A stretch of DNA of 64,000 bases from Stappia sp. WLB 29 (GTDB lineage Bacteria; Pseudomonadota; Alphaproteobacteria; Rhizobiales; Stappiaceae): contig NZ_JALBGD010000004.1 in the NCBI RefSeq assembly GCF_023507705.1, forward strand, positions 62,001-126,000. Direction: 5' to 3'. This document shows positions 59,946 through 64,000 of the stretch, piece after piece. Below the pieces are notes generated by a model. The model saw only the letters and a list, made by a program, of their open reading frames with translations, searched no databases and was not told the origin of the DNA. Position numbers and translations under genes: made by a program. Position 1 is the first letter of the stretch; the number at the start of each line of letters is the position of its first letter.

Positions 59946-60027
59946 TAGGCATTGACGGATGGCAAACTAGGCAAAACCGATAGGGCTGCGTGTGCGTTGA
60001 CGGCAACGCAGTGTTGCCCTTTAGGCA
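59946..60027. promoter_or_regulatory. Divergent RidA/amidase promoter with TAGGCA repeats
   Basis: TAGGCA occurs three times in one orientation (59946-59951, 59968-59973, 60022-60027); the first two are 22 bp apart. An inverted repeat GGCAAC-N5-GTTGCC lies at 60002-60018. These are plausible LysR-binding sites for the regulator at 58470. Confidence 0.45.
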
Positions 60028-60170
60028 AATGGGGGCCTGGCGGAAGGTGCGACTGAAGCCGAATAAATAATATATTTCAGATATTTAATCGGGCGGATGC
60101 CGAGGCGGCCGCACCCGGTGGTATTGCGTTGCAGCGAAGAGGCGAGTGGTCGCGCATCCGTTTTCTCGTA

Positions 60171-61589
60171 ATGTCCCCAGCAAGGTATTCACCAGCGGGG
60201 GCCAACAGGGTGCAGTCTCAATCTCTGGCAGTGATCGCGGCGGATCTTCGAGCCGGCAAGGTGCGGTCTTCGGATCTCGTGGCCTCGGCCGCGCAGCGTC
60301 ATGCGGCGAGCGAGCCGGTGCTGAACGCCTACCGGACCTGGGCCGGCGACCGGGCCAAGGCCCAGGCGGCCGCCCTCGACACGCTGATCGCCACCGGCAT
60401 CGATCTCGGCCCGCTGATGGGCATCCCCGTCTCGGTCAAGGACCTGTTCGGCGTTCCCGGCCTGCCGACCCATGCGGGCACCAACGCGGTCTTCCCGAAA
60501 GAGTGGCAGGCCGCCGGCCCGCTGGTGAAGGCGCTGCTGGCGCAGATGGGCGTCGTCACCGGCAAGACGCATACGGTCGAGTTCGCGTTCGGCGGGCTCG
60601 GCACCAACCCGCATGCGGGCACGCCGGTCAATCCCTGGTCGTCGCGCGAGAGCCCCTGCGTCCCCGGCGGGTCTAGCTCGGGCGCCGGCGTGTCGCTGGC
60701 GCAAGGATCGGCGCTGCTGGCGCTGGGCACCGACACGGCCGGGTCGGTCCGCATCCCCGCCTCCTTCACCGGACAGACGGCGCTGAAGGTCACCCATGGC
60801 CGGTGGTCGCTGGACGGCATCGTGCCGCTGTCGCCCTCGCTCGACACGCCGGGCCTGCTGGCCCGCACCATTGCGGACCTGGCCTATGCCTTCGCCGCGC
60901 TCGACCCCGAGGCGGCGGGACCGGTCGCAGCAATCGACCTTTCGGGCCTGCGCATCGGCGTCGTCCGCAACACGGTCTGGGACGACATCGAGCCGTCGAT
61001 CGCCGAGAACACCGGCCAGGCCTTGCGGGTGCTGGAAAAGGCCGGCGCGCAGCTGAGCGACGTGACGCTGGCCTGCACGCAGGAGGCGCTCGACATCTTC
61101 CGCGCCGGCGGCCTGGCAGCGGCGGAGCTGCGCGCGTTCCTCGAGCGCAATTTCCCCGAGCGGATCGGCCAGCTCGATCCGGCGGTGATGGCGCGCGTTG
61201 CAGCCGTCGACGACCTCACCGCGTCCGGCTACCTGCAGCGCGCGGCGAACCTGGCGCAATACGGCCGGACCGCGGCGCAGGCGTTCGAGACCGCCGACGT
61301 GCTGGTCTCGCCGACCATTCCGGTCACCGCGCCGACCATCGCCGAGGTGGCGGACCCCGAAACCTATCGGAAGGCCAACATGCTGGCCCTTCGCAACACC
61401 GCGCTCGCCAACCTGTTCGGTTGGTGTGCGGCGACCCTGCCGACCGGGCTGGATGCCAACGGCATTCCGTCCGGCCTTCAGATCATGGCGCCGCCGATGG
61501 CGGAACGTCGCCTGCTGGCGGCGGCCCTGGCCATCGAGACCGCCATCGGATCCGGGCCCGAAATGCTCGGGAAAGCACCGCTGGCCTGA
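60171..61589 (+). CDS. Amidase signature family hydrolase
   Basis: A 472-residue amidase if started at ATG 60171; a GTG at 60210 gives 459 residues and an N-terminus (SLAVIAADLRAGKVRSSDLV) that fits the family better, so the start is uncertain. The Ser-cisSer-Lys triad is complete: Lys in PVSVKDLFG, cis-Ser in GGSSSGAG and nucleophilic Ser in TDTAGSVRIP. It hydrolyses an amide or carbamate to acid and ammonia. First gene of an operon with a TRAP importer, so the substrate or product is probably taken up by that transporter. Confidence 0.9.
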   Translation: MSPARYSPAGANRVQSQSLAVIAADLRAGKVRSSDLVASAAQRHAASEPVLNAYRTWAGDRAKAQAAALDTLIATGIDLGPLMGIPVSVKDLFGVPGLPTHAGTNAVFPKEWQAAGPLVKALLAQMGVVTGKTHTVEFAFGGLGTNPHAGTPVNPWSSRESPCVPGGSSSGAGVSLAQGSALLALGTDTAGSVRIPASFTGQTALKVTHGRWSLDGIVPLSPSLDTPGLLARTIADLAYAFAALDPEAAGPVAAIDLSGLRIGVVRNTVWDDIEPSIAENTGQALRVLEKAGAQLSDVTLACTQEALDIFRAGGLAAAELRAFLERNFPERIGQLDPAVMARVAAVDDLTASGYLQRAANLAQYGRTAAQAFETADVLVSPTIPVTAPTIAEVADPETYRKANMLALRNTALANLFGWCAATLPTGLDANGIPSGLQIMAPPMAERRLLAAALAIETAIGSGPEMLGKAPLA

Positions 61590-61628
61590 CCCCTGTTTAC
61601 CTTGCCAGCCCCCTTGGAGGAGAGACCT

Positions 61629-62615
61629 ATGAAAAACCTGAGCAGAGCGATCATCCTGGCCGTCGGCGCCACGTTCGCCGGCGCGGCCCATGCCGCCGAC
61701 TTCACCTTCACCTTCGCCCACGTCCTGACCGAGGACACGCCGAACGCCCGCGCGGCGGTGGTGTTCAAGGAGGAGGTCGAGAAGAACTCGAACGGCCGCA
61801 TCGAGATCAACATCCGCCCGGCTGCGCAGCTCGGCGGCGACGTCGAGATCATCGAGCAGACGCAGATGGGCCTCGTCCACATCGCGATCCCGCCGACCGG
61901 CAACCTCGCCAACTTCAACGAGCAGATGTACCTGTTCGACCTGCCGTTCCTGCTGAACGACAACGCCGCGATGATGCGCGTTCTCGACGGCGAGGTCGGC
62001 ACCGAGCTGCTGGCGACCCTCGACGCCAACAACCTGCACGGCATCGCCATGTGGGGCGCCGGCTTCCGCCACATGACCAACAACATCCGCCCGATCAACG
62101 GCCCGGCCGATCTCGCCGGCATCAAGATGCGCACCCTGCAGGCGCCGACCATCCTGTCGACCTACCGCGCCTACGGCGCGAACCCGACCGCGATGGCCTA
62201 TGTCGAGGTCTATAACGGGCTGCAGCAGGGCGTCATCGAGGGCCAGGAAAACCCGCTCGCCAACATCGCCTCGATGAAGTTCTACGAGGTGCAGAAGTAC
62301 ATGACCCTGACCGGCCATGCCTACCACACCTATGCGGCCGTGATGAACAAGCAGGCCTGGGACAGCCTGCCGGAGGACCTGCAGACCGTGATCGCGGACG
62401 CCATGATCGTCGGCCGCGACGCCGCCCGCGAGTTCACCAACGAGGACGAGGCCAAGATCCTCGACGCGATCAAGGACCAGATCGAGATCCAGTCGCTGTC
62501 CGAGGAAGGCCGCGCGGCGTTCATCGAGGCCTCCAAGCCGATCTACGACGAGTTCCGCGACAAGGTCACGCCGGCCCTGATGGACAAGGCGATCGCGCTC
62601 GCCAAGGGCGAGTAA
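61629..62615 (+). CDS. TRAP transporter substrate-binding protein (DctP)
   Basis: A 328-residue DctP protein. Sec signal MKNLSRAIILAVGATFAGAA ends at AHA before ADFTF. NNIRPINGPADLAGIKMRTLQ carries the carboxylate-binding Arg, and VYNGLQQGVIEGQENPLANI follows. Ribosome site TGGAGGAG. It shares only family-level similarity with the DctP at 33249. Binds an organic acid or amide for the following permeases. Confidence 0.94.
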   Translation: MKNLSRAIILAVGATFAGAAHAADFTFTFAHVLTEDTPNARAAVVFKEEVEKNSNGRIEINIRPAAQLGGDVEIIEQTQMGLVHIAIPPTGNLANFNEQMYLFDLPFLLNDNAAMMRVLDGEVGTELLATLDANNLHGIAMWGAGFRHMTNNIRPINGPADLAGIKMRTLQAPTILSTYRAYGANPTAMAYVEVYNGLQQGVIEGQENPLANIASMKFYEVQKYMTLTGHAYHTYAAVMNKQAWDSLPEDLQTVIADAMIVGRDAAREFTNEDEAKILDAIKDQIEIQSLSEEGRAAFIEASKPIYDEFRDKVTPALMDKAIALAKGE

Positions 62616-62639
62616 ACCACGAAGAAAGAGGGTCGCGGC

Positions 62640-63149
62640 ATGATCACCTGGTTGAACAGGCTGGTTGACGTCATAGAGAACACGCTGGTCAGCGGGTTGA
62701 TATTGACCGCGACCCTCGTCGCCATCGCGCAAGTGATCGCGCGCTACGTCTTCAACAATTCGCTCTACTGGTCGGAGGAGGTGGTTCTCTACGCCTTCAT
62801 CACCATGAGCTTCCTGACGATGGGCATGGGCGTGCGCTACGCCTCCCATATCAGCGTCGAGGCGATCTACGCCTTCGTGCCGGAAAGGATGGTCCGGCCG
62901 CTGCAGATCGGCGCGGTCTGCCTCGGCCTGATCTTCGCCGGCGTGGTGCTGTGGTACGGCAGCAAGCTGGTGATCAACACCTCGCGCATGGGCCAGCTCT
63001 CGCCGGCCCTGCGCATCCCCGTCGGCTACATCTATGCCGTCATCCCCTTCGCGGCGGGACTGATGATCACCCGTTATCTCCTGGTCCTGCAGGAGCTCAT
63101 CTGCGGGCGCGCCTACACGCCGCCTGCCGTCGACATCAAAACGAGCTGA
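62640..63149 (+). CDS. TRAP transporter small permease (DctQ)
   Basis: A 169-residue four-helix DctQ subunit starting MITWLNRLVDVIENTLVSGL. VIARYVFNNSLYWSEEVVLYAFITMSF is the family stretch. Twelve bases separate its stop from the DctM ATG. Confidence 0.93.
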   Translation: MITWLNRLVDVIENTLVSGLILTATLVAIAQVIARYVFNNSLYWSEEVVLYAFITMSFLTMGMGVRYASHISVEAIYAFVPERMVRPLQIGAVCLGLIFAGVVLWYGSKLVINTSRMGQLSPALRIPVGYIYAVIPFAAGLMITRYLLVLQELICGRAYTPPAVDIKTS

Positions 63150-63161
63150 GGAGCCCCATCC

Positions 63162-64000
63162 ATGGTCGGCGCACTCGTCCCCGTCTTCTTCGGCCTGCTC
63201 GTTTTCGGCCTGCCCATCTTTGCCGCCCTGGCGCTGTCGGTGGCCGCCGCGCTCTATTTCTGGGGCGGCCTCGATCCCGTGCTCGTGCCGATGCGCATGT
63301 TCTCGGGCATGAACAACTTCTCGCTGATGTCGATCCCGTTCTTCATCCTGGCGGCCGAGCTGATGCGCATCGGCGGCCTGTCGGAACGGCTGATCAACCT
63401 GGCGCGCGCCATCGTCGGATGGCTGCCCGGCGGCCTTGCCGCCGCCGCCGTCGTCGCCTGCCTGATGTTCGGCTCGATCTCCGGCTCCAGCCCGGCGACG
63501 GTGATCGCCATCGGCTCGATCCTCTACCCGGCGATGGTGAAGGCGGGATACGACAAGTATTTCTCCATCGGCCTGATCACCACCGCCGGCACGCTCGGCC
63601 CCATCGTGCCGCCGTCCATCGCGCTGATCATCTACGGCTCGGTCACCGGCACCTCGGTCGGCAAGCTGTTCGCCGCCGGCCTGCTGCCGGCGCTGCTGAT
63701 CGGCGGCATCCTGATCGCCTATGCCAGCTGGTATTCGGCGCGCAAGGGATACCCGCGCGACGCGATGCCGAGCCTCGCCAGCATCTGGGCGGCCTTGAAG
63801 CAGGCGGCCTGGGGCCTCGGCCTGCCGTTCATCCTGCTCGGCGGCATCTATTCCGGCGTCTTCACGCCGACCGAGGCGGCCGCCGCCGCCTGCCTTTACG
63901 GCTGGCTGGTCGGCGCGGTGGTCTACCGGACGATCTCGCTGAAGGACACGCTGGTGGTGCTGCGCAACACCGGCCTGATCTCCGGCCCGCTGCTGCTGAT
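63162..64000 (+). CDS. TRAP transporter large permease (DctM), 3' end outside window
   Basis: The first 279 codons of a DctM permease, open to the right edge. It begins MVGALVPVFFGLLVFGLPIF. MSIPFFILAAELMRIGGLSERL, FGSISGSSPATVIAIGSILYP and PPSIALIIYGSVTGTSVGKLFAAGLLPA are DctM signatures. Third subunit of the amidase-linked TRAP system; about two thirds of the protein is present. Confidence 0.94.
   Translation, partial: MVGALVPVFFGLLVFGLPIFAALALSVAAALYFWGGLDPVLVPMRMFSGMNNFSLMSIPFFILAAELMRIGGLSERLINLARAIVGWLPGGLAAAAVVACLMFGSISGSSPATVIAIGSILYPAMVKAGYDKYFSIGLITTAGTLGPIVPPSIALIIYGSVTGTSVGKLFAAGLLPALLIGGILIAYASWYSARKGYPRDAMPSLASIWAALKQAAWGLGLPFILLGGIYSGVFTPTEAAAAACLYGWLVGAVVYRTISLKDTLVVLRNTGLISGPLLL

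Noticed and set aside
60189-62849. Very long open frame on the minus strand opposite the amidase and TRAP genes
   Set aside because: High-GC shadow of strong plus-strand genes; His/Arg/Gly-rich composition and no domain.

Overview
The window is 64 kb of high-GC chromosomal DNA from an alphaproteobacterium, by gene content probably a Hyphomicrobiales or Stappiaceae-type marine or soil heterotroph; the family is a guess. Evidence is the imuA-imuB-dnaE2 cassette behind an alphaproteobacterial LexA box (GTTC-N7-GTTC), the many TRAP and ABC uptake systems, and short ATGA gene overlaps. No rRNA, tRNA, CRISPR array or intact insertion sequence was seen. Both ends cut a gene: an FAD oxidase on the left and a TRAP large permease on the right.

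Layout. 1-8645 is a polyol/sugar operon: FAD-linked oxidase, FGGY kinase, carbohydrate ABC transporter, GldA-type dehydrogenase and SDR. 8667-10395 holds a 28-residue membrane peptide gene, a LysE exporter and a spermidine-synthase-like protein. 10512-16755 is a LexA-controlled mutagenesis operon of four genes (Fe-S HhH glycosylase, imuA, imuB, dnaE2). 16784-18049 is a divergent reductase/HxlR pair. 18229-25148 is a D-amino-acid type operon (DSD1-like PLP enzyme, amino-acid ABC transporter, RidA, zinc deacylase) that ends with its own LacI regulator and begins at two LacI-type operators.

25162-41621 is a large acid-sugar region. A divergent apionate-type module (DUF1537 kinase, RuBisCO-like protein, ApnO-like oxidoisomerase) is followed by GntR, a tartrate-dehydrogenase-like enzyme, an aldehyde dehydrogenase, a second GntR, a TRAP transporter, and a tetronate module (SDR, DenD, LtnD, OtnK, OtnC, OtnI). 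The ApnO and TRAP promoters share two long motifs in the same order, so the modules probably form one regulon. 41638-48480 is a PotABCD-like ABC operon with a hydantoin/Asp-Glu racemase, a GNAT protein and a divergent GntR. 48477-53303 holds a cyclopropane-synthase-like methyltransferase, an XRE-cupin regulator divergent from an omega-aminotransferase, and an ECF41 sigma factor with its carboxymuconolactone-decarboxylase partner behind an exact ECF41-type promoter.

53304-58469 is accessory DNA: a nine-copy 35-bp tandem repeat, a Coq7-like gene, a gene remnant, and an obviously AT-richer island with two genes, a DUF4297/Cap4-like nuclease and an SMC/Rad50-like ATPase. I read these as a Lamassu-like anti-phage system. 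58470-64000 is a LysR-RidA-amidase-TRAP catabolic locus.
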